Below, in pieces: positions 1 through 10,924 of a stretch of 64,000 nt of DNA. Both the position numbers and the translations under genes were made by a program. Positions within the stretch are counted from its first letter, which is position 1, and each line of letters starts with the position of its first letter. The notes below the pieces were generated by a model. It made no database searches. It was given only the letters and a program-made list of their open reading frames with translations, and was not told the origin of the DNA. The DNA lies in assembly GCA_964034945.1 (NCBI GenBank), contig OZ035962.1:24523530-24587529 (forward strand). Direction: 5' to 3'. Source of the DNA: Chrysopilus asiliformis. Its lineage: Eukaryota; Arthropoda; Insecta; Diptera; Rhagionidae.

Positions 1-199
1 CCAGCAGACCAAATGAATGTCAAGTGATTCATTAGACATTCACTTGGATGAAAGAAGCGTTCACCTACGACTCACTAGAGGTACTTTTAATGGTGTTAGA
101 TCCCCCCACCATCCCGCGCTACTTTCCAATAGGCCTATGTTGGAATCAGGCCCACAGCGAATTTCATGTCAATCGGTTCAGCCGTTTTCACGTGAAAGA
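1..199 (+). repeat. Partial copy of dispersed repeat family D (MITE-interrupted)
   Basis: Bases about 65-199 match the second half of the repeats at 2270-2960 and 4375-4703: blocks around 'ctactttccaataggccta', 'gttggaa-caggcc' and 'atcggttcagccgtttt'. In the other copies this block is followed by 'gtgaaag' and then an (ACAG)n microsatellite. Here a MITE begins right after 'gtgaaaga' and the 'cagacaca' sequence resumes at 483, so the MITE interrupted this copy. The short ORFs here follow the repeat and are not genes. Confidence 0.7.
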
Positions 200-482
200 C
201 ACTCAGAAAAATGTCCAGGGTAACTTTTTGTCAGGTTAATTTTGACCGCTAGCTGGCTGACAGAGGTTTCCATTACATGACATTACATCCTCGAAATGCC
301 TATCTAAGGGCAACTCGTGCAGCTCCCAAGGCCCTATTTCACCTGCTGGTGGCTTAATTTCAGAATTTCTCCGACCACAGGTCAACTCAGTTTTACTTGC
401 CCACATGCAGGTGAACGCGCGCCTGCCCGAGGCCAATTACGCCGTATGTAGGTCGTCGAGTTAGGCTCCATTTTTCTGAGTG
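200..482 (+). mobile_element. MITE copy 1, family with CACTCAGAAAAATG termini
   Basis: About 283 bp bounded by inverted termini CACTCAGAAAAATG / CATTTTTCTGAGTG. The interior matches two other copies, 6085-6356 (opposite orientation) and 35784-36055. This copy is more diverged and has an extra 'cattacatga' block, and its flanks no longer show the TA duplication seen at the other two. There is no coding capacity, so it is a non-autonomous DNA transposon. The TA target and short TIRs suggest mobilisation by a Tc1/mariner-like or other TA-targeting transposase. The superfamily is an inference. Confidence 0.85.
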
Positions 483-2269
483 CAGACACACATTTGGTGA
501 ACAAAAGACGACCAAAGTTGAAAAACGAGCGCGAAAAACTTAAAAAATTTGATTCATTGTTACAAATAATTGCCGAAATAATTGAAATCGGTTAATATAA
601 GTAAAAAATTCATATCTGAGGTATCAAAAAAATTTAGAAAGTCGTAGTTGTTTTAATAAATTGAAAATTTTTTATAGACTGTTCTAATCTGGAGAAAAGG
701 CTTTTCTAACTGGCATAATAGACTTTTCTAATTGGAGTTAATAGACTGTCCTATTCAGTAGTACCGTATATTAAGTGCTGATGTCCAATCTTTAGATTAT
801 AGCCTCTCTGGATTTGACTACGTGCATCTCTTTCTTTGAATCATTCTTAACTCCTCACACAATGTTCACTTGCACTAATTTTAGGTGAACATTCATTTGC
901 TGGCCTGCAGGGATATTTCTTCGTCTGTATGTTCGTGTGTGTGTGTGCCTTTCTCGTTCCTCTGTCGTTTTTCCAATTTTCCGCAATGGAAAACATCTTC
1001 ACAATTCCAACGAGATGCTTTTTGATATCACAGGCAAATAACGAAAGGATGCAGCAGGAAAAGTTTTGGAATGGGAAGGGAGAGGGGGGGGGGGGGTTGC
1101 CAAACTACCACGACGAAAGGATTTTTTATTTATATGAAAAGGAAAATAAAACATGGTTTTTTTTTTATATATATTAAACTTCCTGATCCTTGTCTGATGG
1201 CTGCCCTCCCCCCCCCCACCTACTCTTCCATATATGAGGATATATCATTGGCCTATTTTATGCGTAACTTACGACCTAAAAGGAAAATCTCTTTTATCTC
1301 TATTTACCATATATTCACTCTTATATGGCCATATTTGCCAGGGTTTTTATATCCGACTATAGCCACGGATAGAGAAAATGTGGTCGGATCAAACATCTGG
1401 GAAAGAAACGCAAGCCACAGAAGAAAAACACACACACACTGAATCGCTGAGGAAAAATCCTGAAGAAAAATTACCCAACACCGGAAACATTTCCGATGTT
1501 CTCAAGCAGCAATTTTTTTTGTATGTTTGCAAATGTTCCCCACATTAAAGTTAAGTCGGGTTGAGCTTTAGTTGGTGATTTGTTATAACCGAATTTTTAT
1601 CCTTGATGTGGTTTTTTGTGTCAAATTTTTTCATTGCATTTCAGAGGATTTTTTTTTTTTGATATTTTGATCTAGGAATAATTTCCAAGCAGTGCAAAAA
1701 TGTCCTTAATTTTGTTTTATTATATTAAATGTGGAGTCGTTGTTATTAGGCAAAAGTATTTTGTATAAATTCTCGAAAATATCCCGATATCACTTTCTTA
1801 ACAAAATTTTGACACTACATTCGTAATCAGCGACCTCAAAAACCCCCTGATCAAAACAAAAAATTGAAAAAAGTAACTTTGCAGAAACTTATCGAATTTC
1901 CGCCAAGAAAAGTCCTAGTGCAATCACTTTGTTTTTAGTATTTTGGCCCAACACTAAAAATCGCAGTATTTTTCTACTCTTCCCTTAAATATTCCGGCTT
2001 TTAGTCTTAATTTTTAAACGACTTTCTTCAAATACAGGTTATTTCTTGCAGTCTTTAAAATATCCGTTAAATTTGAATTTAGATCCGACTTTGCGCGGCT
2101 AAAAGCGTGAGTAGAACAAAACCTAGGAAAACAAAATTCAGTCGGTTATAAATTAGATATCCTAGAGTGGGGTGGTCCGTGTTTTCCCTAGTTTTTTCTC
2201 TTAGAAAAATAATTTTCAAAAATTAACAAAAAAGACAGTAAATTTCAGCATGTAAAATATCTTTGAAAT
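483..2269. other. No gene seen; AT-rich sequence with a G-run
   Basis: About 1.8 kb of AT-rich DNA with no convincing coding potential. It holds a G-run at about 1083-1096, a C-run near 1208-1216 and many A/T homopolymers. The stretch around 1780-1860 faintly resembles the minisatellite monomer at 11024-11415 ('cagcgacctcaaaaac'). Confidence 0.6.
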
Positions 2270-2576
2270 TCAGGCATCTGGATTCGGATTCACTTTATCT
2301 CTCCCTTTACTCCCTCGACCATTCGGGCTGATTTTCAGTGGGTCTATGTTAGAACTAAATCCCCGGCGATTATCTATGCCGAATTTTAGGCTGTCCGGCT
2401 CGGTAGTTCTCCCGCGAAAGAGTAACATAGTGGAAAAACCAATCTTCAGATGCACTTTACTCCCTCCTCTTACTTCCCGCACCATTTGGGCTACTTTCCA
2501 ATAGGCCTACGTTGGAACCAGGCCTACAGCGAGTATCTATGCCAAATTTTAGGCCAATCGATTCAGTGAAAGAGTA

Positions 2577-2711
2577 ACCCGGCCCTTACACGCGTCTGTA
2601 GAGCTGACACAGTCGCTGACACAGCTAAATGTATTTTAATGCGCTGTCAGTAATTTCACATTTGAAGTCTGTGCTACTGACAGATTTTATAGTCGCGTGT
2701 AAGGGCCGGGT
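2577..2711. mobile_element. 135-bp MITE with TA duplication inside repeat D
   Basis: Perfect 18-bp terminal inverted repeats ACCCGGCCCTTACACGCG, flanked on both sides by TA (2575-2576 and 2712-2713). The interior is not coding and contains further short inverted motifs ('gctgacaca' / 'gctactgacag'). It lies exactly between the 'gaaagag' end of repeat D and its (ACAG)n tract, as expected for insertion into an existing element. Non-autonomous TA-targeting DNA transposon; the superfamily is not determined. Confidence 0.85.
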
Positions 2712-2712
2712 T

Positions 2713-2713
<1 letters not shown>

Positions 2714-2774
<61 letters not shown>
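2714..2774. repeat. (ACAG)n microsatellite
   Basis: About 15 perfect ACAG units within repeat family D. The ORF crossing it (TDRQTDRQ...) is a translation of the microsatellite. Confidence 0.95.
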
Positions 2775-2775
<1 letters not shown>

Positions 2776-2960
2776 CCAACTCATTTTTTTGTATTGAGAT
2801 GTTCAAACAAAATTAATTGTAGCTCATGTTACAGTTTGTTAAATTATTATGTTCCCTGTGAAATTTCATGAAAATCCGTCAAGGCATTCTGTAGTTTTCT
2901 GGTAACAAACAAACCACCAACGAAATTTTGACGCCAGTCGTCTTAAAATGTCCAAAAATA

Positions 2961-4239
2961 TAACAAAAAAAAACTTAAAATTGTCGCTTTAAAAAAAAAA
3001 CAGATAGATAAACATTACTTTTTTATTTCTATATAAAGAAGAATATGTCACAAAACAAAAAAAAAATCTAACATAAACATAAATTAGCTAATAGTACTTA
3101 AACTATAATTCCTGTTATTACCAGCTAATTAAGAATTCTTTTAAAATTTGTAACAATTTTTTTTGTGTCCAAATTAACACAAAAAGCTTCTGGTTTTAAA
3201 AACTTTTCCAACACAAAAGCCATGTGCAAAAGTTTTTCATACAAAAAAAAAACTCAATTGTTAGAAATAATTTTTTTAATTTAAATTTCCCGCACTTAAT
3301 TCAAATCTCCAGTGAAAAGTGGAGGAAAGTGAGTGAATGTTCCTCAAAATTCTATTCCTTAGTTTGCACACGAAGTGAAGTGAAGTGTTGAGAGTATAAG
3401 GAAAAGTTACTTATCCACAATGGGTCTACTTCAAAATAAGGGATTTAATTTCACTTCATTCCATCCAGCATGCCATACGAATTTCAAAAGAAACTTTTCC
3501 AGCACAGTCTTTGCATGAAACTGTTTTCCCGCCCCACTTCACCCACAATTCCTTGCCGTGCAATTTCCGCTCTGTTTGTATATTTAAAACAGTGAAACAC
3601 GACCGTGAGCGATGAAGAACAAATCCTCAATAGAACAGAATGGCAACAAGGAAACGGAGATATGCACAGGAATGATGGGATGGGATTTTATGTTTCATTT
3701 GGGGACCAGCCATATTTGAAATATTCAGGATACGTCTGGATACGTGCAATGAACGCGACGATATTTGTACAAAATGGGTTCTCTCGCTTAATTCAAATTC
3801 ATGCCATCTGTTGTTCGTTTTATGTTCAACACGTATCAGAGTCGTGTACGTTTCCTATCACTAAGAATATCCAAACATTGGTTAAAAGTTCAATAAACTT
3901 ACATTTAAATCGTATTCAAGATTTCAAGATTTCAACGTTTTAATATTTAAATTTTAAGCAAAACAAAATGTCGTATCATCTTGCGAATTGTTGTTCTATT
4001 CTAATGTTTTGTGTAAAAATAAAGTTTTCTGCTCTTAGGAATTCTTGGAAATTCTTAGTACTTCCAAATTAGTCTATAGTTTTTTGTTGTATAATTCTCA
4101 TAATCTTCCAATATTATTGTATTAGTTACAAATTTCACATTCAATCTTTGAATTGTTTTTTTTTCAGCAAAACGTTTCAGTTGTGACCAACACAAAACTT
4201 TCCTCTTCAATATTTAGTTTCGACAAAAATATGTAAAAA
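2961..4239. other. No gene seen; AT-rich intervening sequence
   Basis: AT-rich with long A-runs. No splice-bounded or conserved ORF is recognised. The 112-codon ORF at 3605-3943 is low in information and matches no family I know. Confidence 0.5.
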
Positions 4240-4703
4240 ATGAAATTGTTTCAAATATCTCGAGAACCGTTAAAAATATGGGTAGTACAAATGGAAAACC
4301 ATCGTTTTTTGAAAGTAGTTTTTTTTCGGATTTTTTTTTCAAAAATTAACAAAAGAACAATAAATTACTGCATTCAGATTCGGATTCACTTTACCCACTC
4401 CCCTCGAGTGGTACTCGATCTACTTTTAAAAGGGGATATGTTAGAGCTAAACTCCCGACGAGTATCTATGCCAAATTTCAAGCTGATCGGCTCGGTAGTT
4501 TTCCCGCGAAAGAGTAACATAGAGGAAAAACCAAGCTTCGGATGAATTTTACCCCTCCTCTTACTTCCCGCGCGAATCGGGCTACTTTTAAATAGGGCTA
4601 TGTTGGAACCAGGCCTATACCGGGCATCCATGCCAAATTTCAGGACAATCGGTTCAGCCGTTTCCATGTGAAAGAAGAACAGACAGACAGACACCAACTC
4701 ATT
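4240..4703 (+). repeat. Dispersed repeat family D, copy 3
   Basis: Shares the internally duplicated block of 2270-2576 and ends with 'aagaacagacagacagac' and 'accaactcatttttt'. A Helentron-like element (4704-5302) follows immediately. Sequence resembling the start of this copy ('aaaatat..cgag', 'ggaaaaccatcg') reappears after that element at 5310-5350, which suggests insertion within a larger D unit. Confidence 0.7.
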
Positions 4704-4853
4704 TTTTATACCCGTATGGTGAAACCAAAGGGTATACTAACTTTGCCTTACCGTTTGTAACGCCAAGATCCCGTCATCGCACACAAAAATGAATTACACT
4801 AGTGTGTTTAGAATGATGAAAAAAGTTGAATTTAGCATGTCCGTCCGTCCGTC

Positions 4854-4885
<32 letters not shown>

Positions 4886-5302
4886 CGTCTGTCTGTGGCG
4901 CGGAATGCGGGCGCACGGATTGAGCTACAGACTTGAAATTTTGCACAGGTCCGTTTTTCGTAAAATGCGAGGCTAAGTTCGTTAATGGGCAAAAATTGAC
5001 TATTAGGTGAGGGGGGGGGGGGGGGGGTACCACCCATACGAACGAAAACGCCATACGAACGAAAACGTTTTTTGCGAATATCTCAAAAACTTATTAAAAA
5101 AGTGCAAGAACAAAAGTTGTTTAGGACATGATTCTACATTAAAGTTCCATACATCAAAATCCAATTGGAACAAGTTTTTAAAAAAACTTATTGGAAAGTT
5201 TGACTTCAAAGTGGAATTTTGGTACAACTGTTCGCCGTTCACTTAAACCACCATACGGGTTTTCAATAATTGCCAGATTGGCAATTATAGCTTTTGTTAT
5301 GT
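4704..5302 (+). mobile_element. Helentron/DINE-like element, family F copy 1
   Basis: Subterminal inverted repeats ACCCGTATGGTG (4710-4721) and CACCATACGGGT (5249-5260), a central (GTCY)n microsatellite at about 4840-4896, and near the 3' end a perfect 10-bp stem with a 3-nt loop (5266-5288, AATTGCCA-GAT-TGGCAATT core), followed by 'tagcttttgttatg'. No target duplication is evident. This layout matches dipteran DINE-1/mini-me elements, considered non-autonomous Helentrons. Copies at 26296-26878 and 55466-55996 are co-linear. A G-run lies at 5010-5027. Confidence 0.8.
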
Positions 5303-6084
5303 TTATTATATTAAAAATATCGCGAGTATAAATAGAAAACCGCCGTTTTTTTCAAAATTTGAGTCTTTTTTGTGGAAAAATGCTCAGATATTTATTCTTC
5401 AAAAGATTGTCCACCACTAGCCACAATTTCTTTCCCATTAAAACGGCAGTCACGAAAAATACATAGGGAGCAGTCACCTAACTTGTACATATAAGAAAAT
5501 CGCGGGGTGATCACAGAGGATTTTCGATATCCCGTCGCTAGTGATGCAACCATCTGTGCGTAGTTCAGAGCAACCAGAATCCATCAAGGGTCATGGTTGG
5601 CTTGAAGAGATTAAAACACTTTCTGTCTAGTTTTATAAAAAAATATGGGAAAACTTGTAACTTTTACTCGTAATCCCGCCTGTTCGTTAAAAACTTCAAC
5701 CACAAATCATTCTCGTACTTCCAAGTTTCGCTTCACTTTTTATCTGTTTCTGTGCTGACATTTTTCTCGAGTTAGTTCAGCATCATTTAATTTTCTGTCA
5801 CGAAGAAATAACCAGGCGGGACTGTAAACCCCTGCCCGCTTCCGCTTCAGTACAGAAAGGACTTTATCGGAAAGTTTCCTTTTTCCAAGTTCTTACATCG
5901 TTTTGATCGAAATCGATGCCACTCTCACTCACTTTCCGGCAAACGAAAAATGAATGTTTCAAATATCTGCTGAATGGACACTGATTTCTGTCCATTCTTG
6001 TATATCAAAAGGATTTATGGGATGCTGAGTCATATATTCCTAAATAGAATGCAAAAAATTGAAGAAATAAAAGAGTTAGGGATA
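5303..6084. other. No gene seen
   Basis: Begins with sequence resembling repeat D (5310-5350). The rest is unremarkable AT-rich DNA, with a slightly higher-complexity stretch at about 5440-5900. No exon or RNA gene recognised. Confidence 0.5.
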
Positions 6085-6356
6085 CACTCAGAAAAATGGA
6101 GGCTAACTCGACGACCTACATACGGCGTAATTGGCCTCGGGCAGGCGCGCGTTCGCCTGCATGTGGGCAAGTAAAACTGAGTTGACCTGTGGTCGGAGAA
6201 ATTCTGAAATTAAGCCACCAGCAGGTGAAGTAGGGCATTGGGAGCTGCACGACTTGACCTTAGATAGGTTAACTCTGACCGCTAGCTGGCTTACAGAAAC
6301 CTCTGTAAGGTCAGAATTAACCTGACAAAAAGTTGACCTGGACATTTTTCTGAGTG
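6085..6356 (-). mobile_element. MITE copy 2, family with CACTCAGAAAAATG termini
   Basis: 272 bp with TIRs CACTCAGAAAAATG / CATTTTTCTGAGTG and TA on both flanks (6083-6084, 6357-6358). It runs inverted relative to copies 1 and 3. Similarity to copy 3 is very high across the whole length, so the family moved fairly recently. The ORFs read from both strands are the same sequence in each copy and reflect the repeat. Confidence 0.92.
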
Positions 6357-6488
6357 TAGGTTAATATCAGGATATCTGCCCTTACTTCATCCAATCAGAA
6401 AAAATGCGAAAAAATGCTTTTATTAAAACTAAACTTAAAAATCTGTAATTAAAAAATTATTTTTTTAAGATGCTTTTAGGCATTTTTA

Positions 6489-6597
6489 CCCAAGTAGCGC
6501 AAAAGGTCGTAAAGTTGTCGTAAAGTGGTCGTCACGACTTTAATTTCGCAACTTTATGGTCGCGACGCCTATTTTACGATCTCTTGTGTTGCTTGGG
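6489..6597. mobile_element. 109-bp MITE with CCCAAG termini and TA duplication
   Basis: Imperfect terminal inverted repeats: the left arm starts 'cccaagtagcgcaaaaggtc' and the right arm ends '...cttgtgttgcttggg'. TA lies on both sides (6487-6488, 6598-6599). The interior is self-complementary ('gtcgtaaag' / 'ctttatggtcg'). A similar terminus appears near 7823 ('acccaagcagc'), and related sequence lies at 61262-61305 ('gcaagtaacacaagaggtcg'), so this is a dispersed family. Confidence 0.75.
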
Positions 6598-7989
6598 TAT
6601 TCGCACCTTCTTCCTGTTTTCCGGATATTATAATACTGGCGGGTTCTTATTTCCATCCCAATAAGTCATTCAAAAGCACGTTCAGCTTTTGAATTCGAAA
6701 CAGCAAGAAATTCGATGCGATATGAGAACTTCTTCCGGTGAAATTCCGGTGAAATCTTCGATTCTGAAGTGCCTTTTGGATCACAAATAATTTTTCGATG
6801 AAATGTTCAAATGGAAAACGAGGCACGAGCGAACCGATCTGAATCATTTATTTGCCATAATATGGAGAAGTGTATCCGAATTAAATATAGGCCTCCATAG
6901 AATTTTCTCGGGAAGAAACACGAGAAAAAAGTTAGACCCGCCACAGGACGCTTTTTGGGCCGCAGCAGACACAGAATTGATCTGTATTTCGGTCCCGATG
7001 GAAGGAGTATTTGATGATGAAAAGCAATATAGGCAATATAGGAAAATAAATGTTAAGAGGCTAAAAATGTTGGAAGGCTTTAGACTTTAGTCAAATTTAT
7101 TCAACTTCTCGACTGGTTTTTTATCGAGTTTTTTCTTTTGTTTATAAGTTTGTTGAAAAGCTCCAGTGAATATGAAATCGTGCTGTGGAGGATGTTTGCT
7201 CAAGACGCATGCATACAACACGAATATCAAACAAGGAATTTCTTTCCACGTCTACCCCCATGGAGATTTTCTTTTTGACTTTTCCGCTGTCTGTCGAAGT
7301 GAGGGATTTTTTTTGTGTTTTCCGAATAGAAAAAGAAATCTCATTTTTTCTCAATTTTGTTCGACTGTTGGAAGTTATTTCGGGGTTTATTTGTTTTGAT
7401 CTTTAATTTTGTTGCTTCTTAAATGAGAAGAACTCATATTGTTACACGATATCTGATTCGTAATGTACTGCGAAAAGCAATAATCTTTATTCTTAATAAA
7501 GCAGTTCTATTATTTTGTCTCTGGATCTTTTTCCACAAAACTTTATAAACTGGAACGCAATTGCGCAAATTTTGAAGATTTTTTTCGATTTTTTTTTTGA
7601 AAAGTTTCTTTGGTCAAAGGATATAAAAGGAGCCGCAAATGAATATTGGCTTTTCTTTCACATTTCTATAAACATTGGCAAGAGTATTAATTAAATGCAA
7701 ACGGGGAAAACTCCCATATAAAGTAATTCAAAACTTTTGAATATGTTTTTTGTGCGCGAAAACTTTCCCTATTGGACGACTAATGGTGAATGCTGTACCA
7801 AAATTTATTCGACAAATCACCCAAGCAGCCATTTGCGGTTCAGGTTACAAAATGTGAACCTGATATTTTTCTATGACGGTTGCTTTGTGACCGGTCACAA
7901 TAAAACTGGTTGCAAATTTGTTATCTTGTAACCGGCCACAAAAAACCTTTGCAAATTGGTTACTTTGTGACCAGTTGGTTGTTACTTTT
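6598..7989. other. No gene seen; short repeated motif near the right end
   Basis: No recognisable gene. At about 7845-7985 a motif 'tttgtgaccggtcacaa' / 'cttgtaaccggccacaa' / 'tttgtgaccagttgg' recurs with 'ttgcaaa' between, beside the palindrome CAGGTTACAAAATGTGAACCTG split over 7842-7863. This is possibly a decayed MITE. Confidence 0.45.
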
Positions 7990-8312
7990 ATAAATTCTTC
8001 AATATGACTTACCGTTCTCGAGAAAATAGTAAAAAAACTGTTTGGTTTGTATGTCGGAGGGGAGAAGGAATGGTCCAATTTTGCCCGTTCAAGAACTTAG
8101 CCTAGCCATTTACGAGAAACGAAAATATACAAAATTTCAAGTCTCTAGCTCAATCCTTTCGGAAGTTATGGTGTTCACGGACAAACAGACGGACGGACAA
8201 ACAGACGGACGGACATGCCGAAATCCCTGGTGAGTCCGCCGATTGGTGCGACGTAACGCATACTAAATCTAATATACTCCTACATGATTCTCAAATAGAG
8301 TATAAAAATTCA
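7990..8312 (-). mobile_element. Helentron/DINE-like element, family E, partial copy
   Basis: Contains the family E landmarks in reverse order: 'cgagaaaatagtaaaaaaac', 'ggtccaattttgcccgttca', 'gccatttacgagaaacg', 'ctagctcaatcctttcgga', then a short GACG/GACA-rich microsatellite at 8178-8216 and 'ctaatatactcctac'. Compare 24728-25135 and 28561-30145. The stem-loop end is missing, so the copy is truncated. Confidence 0.65.
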
Positions 8313-9663
8313 CTAATTTCTAACGCTCAAGTCAATAACAATTCCAAAAAAGGCTTATAAATATCCTAAAATATCTCTATGATAACAGCATCTTCATATC
8401 ATAGAAAGATTAATTGCCATATGTCTCAAATATGTTTTGCAATTATTCAAAATCAAAAGGAATCCAAACATTAATTCATTTCCTTCATTTTACACACTCC
8501 CGCAATCAATTTTCATCTAACAACTGGGAAAAGCGCACACGAAAAGCACAAATTCCATAAATCAAAATTAGCAGCTTCGATCAGTATTCTCCCGTTTCCT
8601 TTCTCCCCCCTATCCCCTTTTAACCAGGTAACAAGTTGATTGAATAATTTATTTAGACTAGACATAAAACCCCCTTTGAAACTGTTATTGAAACTATCAC
8701 ACCTTCCGTAATATGGCAGGAAACAGACGGAAGATACCTCCACCAAAATCATCCGTCCATTAAAACACAATCACACCGTACTGATATCTAAATACAATTT
8801 GACATTTTACCGGAATATACCAACGTATTCAAATTAATGATTTACTTCCTTTTTTGTCTTTTCAGGTAAGCGCAACATAAGAGTCACGCATCCTTAAAAT
8901 CGATGGGTGATATATGTGTGAATACGAAATGTCATTGAAATTTGCGAGCTTCGCAAAATATAGGTAAGAGTATTTGGAAGTGAATGGGACAGATGTGAAG
9001 ATAGGGTGGCAAGGGCTAGGATACAAAATAGGATCCTAAAATTGTTTAACTTATACCTTCGGAATGTTCAAAAAGAGCAAAAAAAAAAAACACCAAACTC
9101 GATGAGGTGGAACTTGAGAGAATGGAAATTACCACCCCGTCATCTCACTAGGTGAGTGTGTAGCGCCAACATATGTGAAGATCAAACTCTTTTTCACAGA
9201 GCCCATACCACCCTACGTATTTATAGCAACGCGGGTATTCGTGAGGAAACACCTTTTGCTTCGTATAAGATTAATGTGACGAACTCAACAGACAGAAAGC
9301 AATAAAGCGGTTTTTGTCAACCGTATTGTATTGTCGCACCCTTTAATGAATTTTCCCCGGATGTGGGAAATGGAAAGATGTCAGTCTAAGAGGTATGAAA
9401 ACTTTTGCTTATCGCGGAAAGCGAGAGAACTGTAAATGTGAAAGCAATAAAGCATTTCAGGTGTAAACCGCAACGTGTAGGTTGTATGATTGTACTTTCA
9501 CGTGAATGAAATATAATAGAACTTTTGTGTGTTGCGTTTAGCAGAACTAATTTAAAATTGGATGGCATGTTTTTGACATTTGGTGCATTAAGGACCCACC
9601 TTACTAGATTGTGCGGTTAATGGCGTGCATTTCAAGGTAATTGAATTTTCTCTAGGCTGATAT
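8313..9663. other. No coding gene seen; contains a ratchet-like splice motif
   Basis: Mostly single-copy-looking AT-rich DNA. The notable item is the juxtaposed 3'/5' splice motif at 8841-8873, listed separately. A second AG|GT pair at 8626/8627 follows a pyrimidine-rich stretch but has a poor branch of consensus (AACCAG|GTAACA). Confidence 0.45.
8841..8873 (+). promoter_or_regulatory. Candidate recursive splice site (ratchet point)
   Basis: A pyrimidine tract ending 'cttttcag' is directly joined to 'gtaagc' (junction 8865/8866). This is the zero-length-exon arrangement, Y-tract-CAG|GTAAG, used for recursive splicing of long insect introns. The same layout with nearly the same bases occurs at 61174/61175 on the same strand. 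Inference: both lie in long introns of a + strand gene. Evidence of use would need RNA data. Confidence 0.55.
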
Positions 9664-9990
9664 TTGCTGTTGTAAAGTTGCAAACCTTACAAATGTTACA
9701 ATAGTTTGCGATGTTCATAAGTCGCGAGCCCTTTAAACGTTTTATGCAGTTGAGCAATTAAAAAAACCTTACAAATGTTGTCATACTTCGTGCTTTTGAT
9801 GACCTGCAAACCTCACAAATGTTGGCAAAGTCTTCGCTGTTAACGAGTGGCAAACCTTATAAATCAACGCTGTTGGTGAGTTGCAAATTTTATCGCAATC
9901 TCTGCTGTTCTTGAGCTGCAAATGTTATAAATTTTTCTAACAGTTTGTGCCGTTCATCTGTCGCCAGCCGTACAAATGTTGTCATATTTT
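9664..9990 (+). repeat. Degenerate minisatellite, unit about 50-65 bp
   Basis: At least five diverged units share 'gcaaacctTACAAATGTTg', a variable middle, 'gctgtt' and 'gagttgc'. The same unit reappears in one or two copies at 14821-14893 ('accttacaaatggtgtcac...ctgctgttgatggg'), 5 kb away. No protein coding. Confidence 0.7.
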
Positions 9991-10516
9991 CACCTTAAAT
10001 TCTTACCTGCTGAAATTATGTTATGCTGATTCCTTCTCGCCCTTGAGACGAATTCTTTTAACAACAGCTTTTTCCAAGTTGTTTTCTCTTAGCCTACCTC
10101 AATAATTTCAAATTACTTCATCTCACTTTTATTTGTTCAATTTGCGAATAGAAACTCAATTGCAAAAAAAAAGTTGCCGAAAGAAAAAAAGGATTGATGA
10201 TGGCCTTTTTATGGTTTGGGGTCCTTTCATTCTGCACAAATGGTATAGAATAAACCCAATCAATTGGTCTTTTATCCCTTAAATGAAGGTACAGACATGT
10301 TTGGCATTAAGGGGTTTAAGGGCGGTTTGTTTGGGTGAAGTTGCGAGTGAAGTGATCATGGGAGCCTTTAATGTCGGGATTAAGTTGAAAATTGAGATGA
10401 GGGTTTTATGATTAAAGGATTTATGCTTCGCATCAAGGAAATACAATAATTTTTTCGTTAAGAAAACTTTGGAATATTAGCGTTTTAAAGGTTTGTTTCA
10501 AAACTACATACAAAAC

Positions 10517-10915
10517 AGATTAAAAAAAGTCTTTATTTAAAAAAAATGTGCTAAAAAGGGAAAAAATAAATTTTTGGGCATACAAAACAAATTAAAAAAA
10601 AGTCTTTATTTAAAAAAAAGTTCAAAAAAAGGAAAAAATGAATTTTTGGGCGCTGTGTATCAGAAATAAAAGCGAGATAACTTTTTTATTTATATTTTTA
10701 TGCTTATATCTCGCTTTTATTTTTGGTACATAGCGCCCAAAAAAATATTTTTCCTTCTCAATACATTTTTTTAAAAGAAAATCTTTCTTTAAAAAATGCT
10801 TTATCATTTAATTTGATCCTTTTTAGTCATTTTGTGTTTGATTTGTATGACTAAAAATCCAAAAGGGCGCGCCTGTCTTTCGCGGTGCTCGTACATACTC
10901 TTTAGTCTTCGAATA
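10517..10915 (+). mobile_element. Foldback element, family G copy 1
   Basis: A near-perfect palindrome has arms 10643-10680 ('gggcgctgtgtatcagaaat' and on) and 10704-10745 ('atatctcgcttttattttt...tagcgccc') around a short AT loop. The A/T-rich outer arms extend the symmetry to roughly 10595-10800. The left arm is tandemly duplicated (10517-10582 and 10583-10650). The right flank ('gtcattttgtgtttgat...gtctttcgc') recurs at 43120-43215, and the core recurs at 62068-62190. Likely a hairpin MITE family. Confidence 0.7.
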
Positions 10916-10924
10916 TGTATTCTT

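Larger units (their letters stand above)
2270..2960 (+). repeat. Dispersed repeat family D, copy 2, with MITE and (ACAG)n
   Basis: Closely parallels 4375-4703: 'attcggattcacttta', a block ending 'cccgcgaaagagtaacatag', a second half with 'ttggaaccaggcctac', then a tetranucleotide (ACAG)n run at 2714-2774 followed by 'accaactcatttttt'. The two halves are themselves similar, so the unit contains an internal duplication. A repeat-rich unit leading into an (ACAG)n / (GTCY)n tract is typical of dipteran mini-me/DINE-type elements. A small TIR element at 2577-2711 sits directly before the microsatellite. Confidence 0.75.

Noticed and set aside
2700..2780. Regularly spaced repeats considered as a CRISPR array
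   Set aside because: Simple tetranucleotide microsatellite; no spacers, no cas genes, and the genome is eukaryotic.
4794..5054. TDRQTDRQ / CLSVCLSV-type ORFs (also at 2629, 26381-26681 and 37168-37404)
   Set aside because: Translations of (GTCY)n or (ACAG)n microsatellites inside Helentron-like repeats.
8600..8640. AG|GT pair after a C/T-rich stretch as another ratchet site
   Set aside because: The bases at the junction (AACCAG|GTAACA) fit the consensus poorly compared with the two accepted sites.
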